This document shows, in pieces, positions 1 through 10,930 of a stretch of 64,000 bases of DNA; positions within the stretch are counted from its first letter, which is position 1, and each line of letters opens with the position of its first letter. The position numbers and the translations under genes were made by a program. The DNA comes from Paulownia fortunei (lineage: Eukaryota; Streptophyta; Magnoliopsida; Lamiales; Paulowniaceae), in the NCBI GenBank assembly GCA_019321725.1, contig CM033119.1, positions 14,582,694 through 14,646,693 on the forward strand. The letters run 5' to 3'. The notes beneath the pieces were generated by a model. That model was not told the DNA's origin. It worked only from the letters and a program-made list of their open reading frames with translations, and ran no database searches.

Positions 1-215
1 AGGCTTACGAGGATGATAACCCACCAACAATGGGAGTAATAGGCGTAATCTCTAGTGGTCTTGCAAGTGGGGATTCACGTAATGCCCGGAAGGCTTTACC
101 CAATCTAATAGCTGCATGCATCTTCAATTTAGACATATAGTGGAGCAAGAATATCAAATCTAAAGCCTAAACAAATAGATTTCATTCAATGACTCAGACC
201 TAGACTCATGATGAG
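1..215. other. Unassigned, probably gag-pol remnant of the Tat-type element
   Basis: No domain could be read here on either strand. It lies directly upstream of a recognisable Tat-lineage protease in the same (+) direction, so it is probably the decayed end of gag or the gag-pol linker of that element. This is inference from position only. Confidence 0.3.
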
Positions 216-500
216 AATCAGATAATGATGCTTTGGTTATCTCGGCTGCTTTATCAAACTTCTGGGTCCAGAAGAACTTGGTGGATAGTAGAAGTTTTGC
301 AGACATCATATTTTATGATGTGTTTTGTACAACTTGGAATCAAAATACCCAACTCAACAAAGTAACTTTCCTCTCACTGGCTTTAGATGAGAGATGGTGA
401 AAGCAATGGGAGAAATATCTCTCCCATTATCATTAGGATCATACCCCAAGAAGGTAATGAAGATGGTGAGATTTTAATGAAGGCCAAGTTTTAACCTTTT
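216..500 (+). pseudogene. Ty3/gypsy (Tat lineage) aspartic protease fragment
   Basis: A retropepsin-like domain of a Tat/Ogre-type element can be read. It has the lead-in DNDALVIS (from 221), then the active-site stretch LVDSRSFADIIFYD at 278-319, then a GEISLPLSLGSYP-like segment near 411-450, in the order seen in this family. The family normally has D-S/T-G at the active site; here the glycine is replaced by arginine (D-S-R). Stops and frame changes interrupt the rest. It would process the Gag-Pol polyprotein in virus-like particles if intact, but it cannot be functional as it stands. The RT of the same element follows downstream. Confidence 0.65.
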
Positions 501-999
501 CCAAGCAGTTGCCTCCACATATTATACGAAGGTGAAGTTCCCAGACCAAAGGATGGTGAGAGAATGTTAGCCATAGCCCTGCGTAAAAGCTCGAAGAAAT
601 CAAAATGTCAAAACTTAATGCCCCAACACGAAATAAATGCAAACAAAAAGTTGTATACTCTTTAGAAGATGAAGCTATAAGTAAGATGCCACTAGATTCT
701 CGAAAAAAAAACAAGATGATGCTAGGCTGGAAGCAATGGAAGAACACAATGTTGTGGAGTTAGTCCAAAGAGACCCTAAAAAAGTGAAGAATCGGTTCTA
801 ACCTTGAACCATCCAAAAAGGAAAGCATAGTTGCTTTCCTCCAAGAAATTGTGGAAGACTTTGAATATGGAATGAATGATTTAGAAGGCCTCCTCTTGAT
901 TTGTAGTTTACTACCTTAATGTAGATCCAAGTGGGAAACTAATGATGCAAAAAAGAGGGTTTTGGACCTAATAGGAGCAAACACACTAAGGATGACGTA
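501..999 (+). pseudogene. Degenerate PR-RT linker of the Tat-type element
   Basis: This region is heavily mutated. Around 820-895 a stretch resembles the linker that precedes RT in Tat elements (IVAFLQEIVEDFEYGMNDL, comparable in position to the AxLREYxDVFAWSYxDMPG block). Nothing else is clear. The assignment rests on order between the protease and RT on the same strand. Confidence 0.35.
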
Positions 1000-1560
1000 G
1001 ACAAGTTGTTGGCAACAAAGTACGTACGAGCCTTACACTACAATGAGTGAGCAAATGTGGTTCTACTCCTACTTCCTTGGATTAACTTACTAGTATATTC
1101 AACTTTAAGCTACGAGTTATTGAGTTTCTTTAATATGTACTAAGGGTTTAACCAAATCAGGCTGGCACTCGAAGATGAAGAGAAAACAAGCTTCCTGATT
1201 AATCAAGGCATTTTCTGTTATGAAATAATACCTTCTGGCTTGAAAAGTGTAATAGAGATTGTTTAATAAGAAGTTTGTAAATCAAATTGGCTACAACATA
1301 GAAGTGTACATTGATAATATGCTGGTTAAAAGTAGCCAAGGATGTAACTACATAAAAGACTTGGAGTAATGTTAATGTATTGAAAGCCTTTCAAATGAAG
1401 CTTAACCTAACCAAGTGCACTTTTGGAGTGCAAGGATAGAAGTTCTTATGATACATGAATTTGGAAAGAGGAATAGAAGCTAACCTAAAATAGATTGGCG
1501 TGGATTTAGACATGTCTCCTCCAAAAAGCATCAATGATGTTTAGAAGCTAACGTGATGCT
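1000..1560 (+). pseudogene. Ty3/gypsy (Tat lineage) reverse transcriptase fragment
   Basis: RT motifs appear in order on the plus strand. They are a STLSYELLSFFNMY-like block with a stop (about 1100-1141), the EDEEKTSFLINQG block at about 1171-1207, a PSGLKS block (about 1230-1250), and the catalytic strand VYIDNMLVKS at 1304-1334. The usual Y-x-D-D is Y-I-D-N, so the second catalytic aspartate is lost. The segment carrying the 'KWRVCVDYRDLN' fingers is missing, which suggests an internal deletion near 1060. Stops are frequent. RNase H sequence follows from about 1680. Family assignment is good; the lineage is fixed by the second RNase H downstream. Confidence 0.7.
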
Positions 1561-1660
1561 TAGCTGTCTTGAATTATTTTATATCAAGATTAGCGGATAA
1601 AGGCTTACATTTCTTCAAAGTCCTGAAGAACTTTGAGAAGTTGAAGAGTTATCTATTTCT

Positions 1661-1935
1661 ACTCCTTTGCTGATGAAGTTAGGGGAAAAAACATTATTTC
1701 TATACCTTGCAGTGCTAAATGAACCAGTTACTAGTACACCTGGTCATGAAGTAGGGCGAGATCATAAACCTGTATATTAGATCAGTCGAACGCTACACAG
1801 TGTAGATCTTAGATATCCTAATATTAAAAAACTCGCCTTAGCACTCATCACAATTGCAAGGAAACTTAGGTTGTACTTCCAATCTCATGCCATAATAGTA
1901 TTGATGAATCACCCAATTGTTAGTAGATTTCCTTA
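1661..1935 (+). pseudogene. Ty3/gypsy RNase H fragment (Tat-type element)
   Basis: The stretch at 1690-1930 reads as the RNase H that follows RT in gypsy elements. It has a TLFLYLAVLNEPVTS-like start, then KPVY-stop-ISRTL, then KKLALALITIARKLRLYFQ and a SHAIIVLMNHPI-like segment. These correspond to the xPVYYxSxxL, YxxxEKLALAxVxAxRKLRPYFQ and HxIxVxTxxPL blocks of Tat elements. The glutamate of the EK(L/M)AL block is replaced by lysine, and there is at least one stop. It is non-functional. Confidence 0.7.
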
Positions 1936-1984
1936 TAGAGATGGTGTCAGATAGAGCAAGCACTTTTATCCTAACTTAGTCGAT

Positions 1985-2340
1985 ATATTTTGATGAATTA
2001 TCTACCTCATCAGAAAGTGGAGTTGGAGTGTTGATAGAGAGCCCACAAGTATATCAATTTGAAAATACTTTGAAGTTAGAATTTCCAACTTCAAATAACA
2101 AAGAGGAATATGAAGCACTCATGGCAGAGGGAAGTTAGCTCTCGCAACTTGTAGTTAACCAATTGAAAGGTAACTATGAAGCAAGAGGAGAGAAACTAGT
2201 AAAGTACCTATCCTTAGTAAAGGATCTTATGGATAAACTTGAAGAATGCATTGTACAACAACTATCGAGAAGTAAGAATGCGATAGCCATTCAACTAATT
2301 AAACTAGCTAGTTCTATACCATAATTAATAGTTGAAAAGT
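1985..2340 (+). pseudogene. Second (archaeal-type) RNase H of the Tat-lineage element
   Basis: A second RNase H domain follows the first. It has SESGVGVLIESP (about 2010-2045), LKLEFPTSNNKEEYEALMA (about 2073-2126), SQLVVNQLKGNYEARGEKLVKYL (about 2145-2210), and a terminal LSRSKNAIAIQLIKLASS block (about 2262-2317). Two RNase H domains in a row are the mark of the Tat/Ogre/Retand lineage of plant gypsy elements. The integrase that should follow is absent: the copia LTR at 2376 cuts the element off. The frames are partly broken. Confidence 0.75.
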
Positions 2341-2375
2341 TATATTCCTCACCTCCAACAAGCTAGAGATTGAAG

Positions 2376-4406
2376 TGTTGGAGTAGTACCCGACAAGTAA
2401 ATTAGTGGCGAGCTTTTATACTCTTGTAAAAATAGTCTTATTCATAATATTTATTAGTAAAGGATATTTCTTTATCATTAAGTATCTTGTCAATTAGATA
2501 GAGTCCCTAGTTATACATAACTACAAGTTATAATTGCATATATGATGGACATCATGGAACATGCCTTTATGGCTTTAATCTTAAATTTATTTTGAGTCTG
2601 GGTTCATTAAGACGGGACATTGATAAGCTCGATAGACTAACATACATGATGCATACTCAAAAAAAAGATGTCTTATTCCACAAGTATTGGCATGGTGATG
2701 CTAGTGTATATGTGTGGGGTCTTATTAGAGAATAAGTAAACCAAATAGGCCTATGGAAAATTCTCAATTGGAAACAATATTTGTCGGATGAGACTTTTCT
2801 AGTTATGATTGTGCATTAACTAGTTTTTCGACTTGATGTATTTTTCGATTGCATGATAATCACAAGGAGTTTACGTTAGATGTATGATTTTAGTATATAG
2901 AGTTTAATAAGTGGTCAACAAATGATTCATCACCTATCTAGTAGAATAGGTGAATCTCTTATGTTTTTATAGTCCTTGATTCCCAAAACCTTAGCCAATG
3001 TAGGATGAATACTAGATGAGTGTTTTATATTAATTAATCAAAAGATCATTGTAACTTGAAATTGAATCATAGTTATTAAGTTAAATAGATTTTTGACTAA
3101 TAATATATCCCCTAAACTTAATCAAGAAGATTAATTGGCGGAGGAACCGTATTTGCAAAGTACTTATAATCAAAATAGATTTCCATGCTATTCACCTAAG
3201 ACTATGTGTCAATATGTACTGCTAGGTGCTTCCCTTAACTTATGAGGTTTATGAAATTAAGGAATTAATTATAAGTGAATTAATTAATTAGATTAATTAA
3301 TAAAAATATTAATATATTCATAAGTTGCAAATGTTATAAACCCACCGTCAGCTTTTGTAAACCTAAGGGGTCACATATAAAACAAAATAGTCAACTTCAA
3401 ATTTATTTTACTGATCTAAGGTGTTGGATTAAGATAATTAATGGTGATTAAATAACTTCAATTAGCATTAATTTGAAGAGTTAAATTAACTCATCCAAAT
3501 AAATAATAAAAATAATTAATTGGAACTAATTGAGATTAGGGGCTCATGGGAATGAATTATTTATTTGATTGGATCAATTAATTACGTAGGCTTAATTTAA
3601 TTTAATAAGTTAAATTATTTTAATTAATTAAAATAATAGGATTATTTTAATTGGGCTTAGTATAAATAGGTGGCCCTTATTGGAACCAATTAATTAACTA
3701 GTTGGGTTAACTAATTAATTGATTATATTAATTAATCAAATAGGTTTGATTAATTGTTGGAGATCAACTAATTCGATTTTAATTAATTTAAAGTCCAACT
3801 GCATGACCCAACTAGGAAGGCTTGGAAAGCAAGACAAGAAATGTAGTCTTAGATGAAAAAAGATTTAGATAAGAAAGGAAAGTGGGAAACTCCTAATGGG
3901 GTTAGGGCAAATCCACAAGTTTGTATAGGTACACACTTGAGGAGTTGCCAAAACTTACAACAAGAAAAAGGTTCAAAATTTTGGCCCTCTCTCCCTCACT
4001 TTCTCTCTTGTTTTGTTCTCTCCATCAAAGGTTTTGCATTAATTTTATTCTTCTAGCACAAGTTGTTCTAAGAATAAAATTTCACTCCCAAACTTAGATA
4101 AGAAAAGGTAATTTCAATTCATTAGCAAAGATCAAAAAATTATGGTCTTGTCCGACGTGTGGATACATTTAAAGGGAAGATAAATGGATTCATCATGAAC
4201 TAGTTTCAAGTTCAGGCTTAGGAACTTGAATTCCTCAGTGCTCTTAGGTGTAAACTCGTGAAACTTTGTTTCTTTATTGTTAAGAAAAACAAATTGAATG
4301 CAACTGAGTAATTTGGGTCGATTCATGGGATAAATATTTGTAAGCATATTTTTAAAATTCTAATTTTCCACTACGTTACCCATTTTTGGATATACAAAAC
4401 CCAATA
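2376..4406 (+). mobile_element. Copia LTR A1 (about 2.0 kb)
   Basis: It begins TGTTGGAGTAGTACCCG and ends ...AAACCCAATA, directly followed by a tRNA-Met primer binding site. The start matches the LTRs at 12802 and 59939 (a shared GAGCTTTTATACTCTTGT-like block about 35 bp in), so it belongs to subfamily I. The middle part (about 3270-3800) is an AATTAATT-rich U3 with two diverged repeat units. A TATA-like AGTATAAATAGG lies at about 3659. It interrupts the Tat element, whose integrase is not seen again on the other side. The terminal CA is TA here, presumably by deamination. Confidence 0.8.
3530..3800 (+). repeat. U3 tandem repeat units of LTR A1
   Basis: Two diverged units, each starting with a (G)ATTAGGGGC/CTTAG...GGCCC type block followed by AATTAATT clusters and an AATAATNGGATTATTTTAATT(G) stretch. 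TATAAATAGG lies at the start of the second unit. Confidence 0.55.
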
Positions 4407-4407
4407 G

Positions 4408-4420
4408 TGGTATCAGAGCC
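4408..4420 (+). other. Primer binding site, initiator tRNA-Met type
   Basis: TGGTATCAGAGCC directly after the LTR end is the classic primer binding site of plant copia elements (complementary to the 3' end of tRNA-iMet). It fixes A1 as a 5' LTR and marks its 3' border. Confidence 0.85.
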
Positions 4421-4716
4421 TGGGTTGCACGTTCAATATAATTTTTGAGTAAGTATGGCTAATGTATTCATGCAATGAATTGATTTTAACTAAATTGTTT
4501 TTCTTATTTGGGGTATTAATTCTGAATTTTATATGCATGATTTCTTAATTGTTAAAAATTTATGAAACAATGGAAATAAAAAAAATATTATTACCCACCA
4601 CCGTTAGATGACAGCAGACCGCCATCTAGTTAGCCTTCGGGCTATTAATACCCATTTGAAAGGTGGATGGGTGATCTGTGTTGACCCATTTTCATGTTAC
4701 TTAAAGGGCAGTGACA
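4421..4716 (+). mobile_element. Copia 5' leader, first part
   Basis: Non-coding leader downstream of the primer binding site, cut by the solo LTR at 4722. It contains a GC-rich block at 4600-4680 with a small hairpin closed by a TTCG loop (4631-4644). No reading frame is supported. The leader continues at 7118. Confidence 0.55.
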
Positions 4717-4721
4717 ACTAG

Positions 4722-7117
4722 TCTCACAACCTCCCAATAATATGTATAAATATATATATATATATAAACAACCTATGCAACATATTTGTGCACGTATGCA
4801 TGTGTATAACCTTTTTTTTTTCTAGTTAGTTCAACAAAATATTGATAAAAGTAAAGTACTTTCATATATACACTGTGTAGAGCTCTGAACAATATCAATA
4901 ATCATATGACCATAAATCAATTAACTCAATCCGAGGGCCATCTTTTGGAATCACCGGAGGTCTACCCCCTGTATTCCCCTATGATCCTCCAGAAGTGTTC
5001 CCACTAGCAGAGTTAATAAGGGCACAGTCAAGTGGTCCACTCTCTCGTGACCACCAGAGGCACACTCCCTGTCAACCCCTATGATCCTCCAAGAAGTAAC
5101 ACTCGCGGCGCCCCAAAATATCACATAAGCATGCATCGCATCCCTCGGTACACTAGTAGTGGCCAACCAAACTATTTTCTTTCTAAAAATCATGTCTCAA
5201 ATTGTAAAGTGCATGCAGGAACCTCCACTATACTCATATGCCGTGCATGCACATATAAATGCTCATGAATGGTATGTTCAATATGAAATGCAAGTCATAT
5301 TGCTCTCAACATGTTTCAAGAATCATAAAACTCTTAACGTACACACTATACTTGTCATCCAGTCAATTTAAATATCTCAACATATTAGGTATAAATGCTT
5401 CAAGATATACTATGTTCATGTATTGTAGTTGCAAATGAATCTTTACTTACCTTTCACTTGATTGGTGGCTTAGTCTAGATTTGTTTATTATTCCCCTCCA
5501 ATTTTAGATGTAAAATAGCCAGTAATATTACCCAACATCAAGCGTCATTTCCAAATTGGCAAGTTAAAAGCATAAAATATCATACTAAGACCTTAAACAC
5601 CAAGCTATCTAGGTAACAATCATGCTTTCACAAACTAAAACCCAATCTAGTCCCTCAAATACCTTAATTTCTCATCTTAGATACATGTAAACATCATATA
5701 ATTGAAATGCTATAACTCTAATATCATGTACCTAATTGTTACCACTCAATAGCAACATGTCTAGGTTGAAATATGTCAAGTTATAAAATGGGACAGATTC
5801 ACATTTTCATATTTTCTTGCTGTCCAATTTAGTTGTACGATAATTTTGACATCCCTAAACATATCCAATCACTCCTAAATTTTTACCACACTTAGATAAC
5901 ATGTATATCAATGTAATCATATTTTATAATTGCCTAAATTCACTGATTTACCTCATCAAAACCAACCTACTTATCACAACACAAAAACTGTAAGTTCTAT
6001 CATGACAGTTTTGAGTGCGTCTTTAAATATCAAACCATATTTCAATTTATAACCACTCCAAACTTACATACATCACCTAAATTAATATATAAACACATAT
6101 ATGGTGAAATATATAGGTTTTAATCAAATTATTACAGATATATAAAGCTTTAAAAACAAAAATAGCAAGTATACAGTTTTTGTCCCTAGTGATTTCTATT
6201 GCTATTTTGTAACTAAAAATCCATCTTTTGTGGATTATAAGACCATAAATAAATCCTAAATGATTATAAACCATAATATAAGCTTTAAAAATCATAAACC
6301 CTCAGTCAATTCAAGAACATAAATAAAAAACATGAGTTAAGCTCACCTATGCACAAATTTTATCTTCTACTTACTCCTCCTTACTTCCATTTGCTTTCTT
6401 CACTTTTTTTATTTACTTGGAAATACTTGAAAGCAATTTATAAAATTCAATATGAAGGTTTTGGAGGTGAAATAGCTCAAAAAATAATTTTTGATTGTGG
6501 TACAAGGATAGAAATGAAGAAAGGTTGAGGTGGAAGCTTGAGGTGTCAAGTGGTGATTCATATATGATGTTATTCACACGTTATGCAGCCCTAATATAGT
6601 GTTTCTCATTACTTATTTATCTATCTACAACCTACTTTAATTTTCGTATTATCGGATAATACATTATGCTCTAATTTCTTAACCGTTCATTGGATCTCCA
6701 AACTGATCGACATCCGATTATTAAATGACTGTCTAGTTTTTATTTTCTAAAATCATATACACATATGAAACTTGTATTATGACACTTAAATCACACTATA
6801 TCATGTTCGATATCTCAATTATGTAAATCTATGGATATTTACCTTTAAAACACCCCGATCTAATTGAATCGAATCATATAAGCTTACTAGTGACACCTTT
6901 AACACTTCTAAAATTATAAAATATAACCTATGAATATCCGCTATATTGAACAATCTATTCTTTATCTTATCTAAATATAGAATTATTTAATTAAGTTATA
7001 GGGTCTCAACCACTATCATGTGATAGTATTGGAAGTCTAACGATTAAGAATACCCTATGAGATGCCATATAGATAATCATATTGGTCAAGTGAGTCATGT
7101 GAGGCTTGGGTATTACA
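4722..7117 (-). mobile_element. Solo gypsy LTR 'L' with 5-bp target duplication
   Basis: The block runs from TCTCACAACCTCCC to GGTATTACA (2,396 bp) and is flanked on both sides by ACTAG (4717-4721 and 7118-7122), the 5-bp duplication expected of LTR-element integration. The first two bases would be TG in an intact LTR. No gag or pol sequence lies inside, so it is a solo LTR left by recombination. Layout resembles the B and D LTRs: a Tekay-like promoter-distal part and a conserved ACTTACCT (splice-donor consensus on the minus strand) at 5445-5452. Orientation is inferred from that resemblance. Small reading frames at 5032-5371 and 6077-6295 are not credible genes. Confidence 0.75.
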
Positions 7118-8509
7118 ACTAGTAGATGGGTGTCATAAGCCACTACCTATTGCAAGCGGTTGGGAAGTGTCGAGTGCAGGCTAGTACTGTGCAGATAACG
7201 AAGAAGCTATCGGGTATTGGGCGCCCGATAGGTAGCCTAATAGGCTGTTTTGCCACACAAGGGGCAGTAATCGTATTGCTACCCATCATTGGGTCATGTG
7301 CATAAAAATGATTTTTCAAATTCAAATTAATTATTTATTTTAAAATTTGAGAAAATGGGGTTTTTCTATAAAAATAGTGAATTAATTCCTAAACTTGAAA
7401 ACAACAATTTTGAATAAAGGTAAATTTACATGCTTTGATTAATGTGATGACTAAGTTGAGCATGTATGGTTTGGATGATCATGAAACCTAAACTATCTAA
7501 TTTCTTAGTGATGGTTTTATCTCCTTCCTATATACCTCCTCTTCGAAGAAATTCTAAGGTTTTTTGTTAGGATTATAATTGTAATGAAAGTATAATTAGG
7601 TCGGTGAGATATTCTGGTGGACAAGAAGAACGAGTAAGGTCAAGAAAAAGCAAAGGATTGAAGACATATGAATGTAGGGGTGAGGGATTCATGTAATAGT
7701 TAGGATTTATTTTTTTATCATTATAACCCTTTGATTAAACTTAGATCCACTTTGACTTAAGTGGGCTGTAAAGGAAAAGGCCCATTATCATCCCATTATA
7801 TATGTGTGGTAAATGCATATATATTTAAGGCTATCCTATGATTATGCTTGTGGTTTTAGGAATAGTGCAACATTAAACAAAAAACATAATTAAACGATGA
7901 GGTCATGGTAAAATGGTTTGAAATGTTTTAAGTTTAACAAATTTTAAATAAATTATATATCAAGCACAAATGGGCAATATTGGGCTAGGCCCAATCATCC
8001 AAGCCTTCCATCAAAAGTCGTTGGCATCTGAAACACTGCCATATAATCTATTGGAGATAAGTCGTGTGATGTGTAAAGTGGAAGTAATAGCTATGGCCAC
8101 TATTAGCATGAAGATGTGCATTGGGTAAGAGGGTTAAAGGTGTTGGCCACAAGTCGTGTGACATACTTTAGTTATTTTACTTACATGGACATTTGATGGG
8201 TCACGCTTGATAATTAGTATCATACAACTCATAAAATTGGGGTGTATGGGAAGTAATAAGGTAAAATAGCTTGAGGGTTGCATGAGAATGCAATTGCTAA
8301 TATGTTAGATACCTTTATTTTATTATATGGCTCATAAAAATGGGGTGTTCATTAAAGCTAATTGGAATTCAAGCTCACTAGGAAATATGATTTCTAATAT
8401 CCATCTAGGGGGATGGAATTCTAATAAAATTTTGGAAGACATTTATAATTAAGGACCTTATTAAAAATGAATAAATTGTTGAATGTATGCTTAGCTTTCT
8501 ACCTCACTT
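7118..8509 (+). mobile_element. Copia 5' leader, second part
   Basis: Non-coding leader continuing from 4716. From about 7340 to 8240 it parallels the leader at 11690-12510 block for block (the 'ctttgattaatgtgatga' and 'tgtacctc' stretches, GATCCACTT(T/C)GACT, the 'cgatgaggtc' stretch). From about 8240 to 8509 it matches the leader of element J at about 56107-56360. It contains a perfect 8-bp GC-rich inverted repeat at 7207-7231. It belongs to the long untranslated leader of this copia family. Confidence 0.65.
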
Positions 8510-8656
8510 AAGATAATTATTATTGCATTTTAGTTTAACTATTAATATTCTTGACACTAATAAACATCACTAAGCTCCAATCTTTTCAAATTGCTCTTGA
8601 AATTTGAGAATCCTTCTCAAATATCAGAGGTTAATAAATGTGCAAAAAAGAGTTTC
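8510..8656 (+). pseudogene. Truncated start of copia gag
   Basis: The sequence matches the gag start of element J (56384 onward). The 'cttgacactaataaac' stretch at about 8550 corresponds to LDTNKL, and the following 90 bp parallels the WxRNLxIxLxxxxRV block with many changes. The start codon is not preserved and the frame is broken. The gag ends abruptly at the LTR that begins near 8657. Confidence 0.5.
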
Positions 8657-10916
8657 TACAATAATAGTGTCCGACGAGCTAATTGATCTGGTCCTCCTTA
8701 TACTCTTGTGAACCAATCTTATTCATATTATTATCATTGAAATGATAATTTTCATCTTAAATCCGTCATAAGAATTAGATAAAGTGCTTAAATCACACAT
8801 ACCTATGAGGCATAGTCACGCATATGATGGTGATCGTGGAATATGCCTATAAGATTGTGGTCTTAAAATATTCCAAATTAAGGATCAATGAGATGGGATA
8901 TCATTGATTCTACTGAAACTTGCGCATATGGTGCAGGTTCGAAAGGATGATGCCTTGTTCTATAGGTATTGGTGTGGGGACATTAGTGCATGTATGCGGT
9001 TGCTTGTTTAGGAACAAGTACACTGAACTACCCTGCTTGGAAATTCCTAATTAGAAATATTCTATTATCGAAAGGAATTTTCCTTGTTACGATAATGCAA
9101 AAATTATTCCTTGAACTTGAGATACCATGGTAACCTTGTGCATGACATATTTCATCTTGATGTATTTCTCGATTGCATAACAATCACAAGGGATTTATGT
9201 TGGATGTAACATCTTCATGTATAGAGTTTAATGAGTGGCCAACAAAGAATCCATCACCTATGTAGATGAATAGGTGATTCTCCTATATATTCCACTGTAC
9301 TTGATTCTAAAATCCTTAGTCGAGGTTGGATATGGGGTTTTCTTATTATTTATCATTGAGTCAAGCTACTAGAAATGGGTATATAGTTATTAAGCTATTG
9401 GGGTTTCGAACAATAATCTATGCCCTAGCCTTATTCGGGAGGTTAGACGACCGAAAGACCATACTTGCATGGTATTCCTAATCGGAATAAGTTCTCACCT
9501 TCACCTAAAACTATAAGTCATGATGCACTATTAGGTGCTTCCCTTGAGTTGTGGGTTCTTGGAATTAATCGGTTAATTCTAAAAGAATTAATTAATTAGA
9601 ATAATTAATTATTTAACTAATCATAAGAGTTATGAGCCTACAACTAACTTACAGCTAATCTAAGGGGTCACACACTAAGTTGGAAATAGTACATTTCTAA
9701 CTAGAACATATTCAAGGGTTGGATCAAATTAATTAATGGAGATTAATTAATTTGAGGGCTCAAACTTAATTTAAGGTATTAAATTAAGTTATCTAATTAA
9801 ATAATTTAATTATTAAATTGGACTTTATAAATTTAGGGGATCCATGTGGAGCTAATTAATTAATTAATAAGATCAATTAATTAAGTACGGTATAAATTAA
9901 TTTACAAAGTTGAATTAATTTATTCAATTAAATAAAATGGTTATTTAATTGGACCTAACATGATTAGAAGCCCTATATAAGATCAAGTTAATTAATTGAT
10001 ATGACTAATTAATTAAATTGGGCATATTAAATAATGGGATTATTTAATAGATTCTAATATAATTAGAAAGCCCAAGTGGAACCAATTAATTAATTAATTT
10101 GATTAATTAATTAAGTTGGGCTTATTTAATTGATGGGAATCAATTAATTGGACTTAATTAATTTAATTGAAGTCCAATCCCAAGCTAATGGGCTTGTAAG
10201 AGGCCTATTAGTTGTAATTAAACTTGTTTTAGAGTTTGATGGAAAGAAAATTTAAATAAGGAAATGAGCATGTGGTAACCTAGTGGGACAAGAATTGGAG
10301 GAATTCTATAAGAGGACTCCCCTTATGGCCAATATTTAGAGCTCTCTAGGAGAGAGAAATCGGCCAGCAACATGATACAAAAAATGCCTCCCTACTTTTC
10401 CTTCTTGATTCTTTTCTTCCATCAAAAGGTTCCACCTTTTGATCATGATTCACTTATTCTATTCACTAGTTGAATTAAGAATTGAACTCCACATATTCTA
10501 GAGAGAATAAGGCCTTTTGAATCTACTAGCATGGATTTAATTGGTATAAAAATTTTCAATATGTGAATACGCTTAGAGGGGTAACACTTGGGACTCTAAG
10601 CAAATCATTTCGAACATGAAGGGTTTGGAATCAAGATTTTTGAAAGCAGTTCGTGGATGGATTCAAGATTTGTGAAGGAGTTCATGGAAAGAAAATAATT
10701 TGAATCATTTCTCTCATCTTCAACCACTGAAGTGTAAATCAATGTAAAGGTTTCTGAAGCCTTCATACTTTAAATATCAGAAAACGTATAATTGAATAAT
10801 CGTGAAAGGGTTCTGGAATTTATTTTTAATTACATGTGATGTAATGTTTGTTTTCATTACTGAAAATTTATAAATTCCACTGCGTATATTTTTTTCGGAT
10901 TCACACGAATCCCGCA
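8657..10916 (+). mobile_element. Copia LTR A2 (about 2.26 kb, subfamily II)
   Basis: The start is degraded (AATAGTGTCCGACGAGC) and the end is ...CACGAATCCCGCA followed by a primer binding site. The first 300 bp match the LTR start at 48339 (GATCTGGTCCTCC against GATCTAGTCGTCC, TATTATTATCATT) better than A1 or A3, so it is a different subfamily and not the partner of A1. The U3 (about 9560-10180) has three AATTAATT-rich repeat units. A TATA-like CCCTATATAAGATC lies near 9971. The 5' border is approximate, within about 5 bp. Confidence 0.75.
9830..10180 (+). repeat. U3 tandem repeat units of LTR A2 (three units)
   Basis: Diverged units beginning near 9830, 9959 and 10059 (about 129, 100 and 117 bp). 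Each has an ATTAG(A/G)(A/G)...CCC/GGATCC block, AATTAATTAAT clusters, and GTTGGGC-like joints. A1, A3 and J have only two. Confidence 0.55.
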
Positions 10917-10918
10917 GT

Positions 10919-10930
10919 TGTATTAGAGCC
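10919..10930 (+). other. Primer binding site (mutated), tRNA-Met type
   Basis: TGTATTAGAGCC is the TGGTATCAGAGCC site with a lost G and C-to-T decay, followed by AAGGTTCATG as in other plant copia elements. It marks A2 as a 5' LTR. Confidence 0.75.

Noticed and set aside
5032..5371. Overlapping plus-strand frames of 70-78 codons
   Set aside because: They lie inside solo LTR L and have no motif.
2376..10916. A1 and A2 as the two LTRs of one short non-autonomous copia element
   Set aside because: Their first 300 bp belong to different subfamilies (A1 with A3 and J, A2 with E), and A2 is itself followed by a primer binding site and leader.
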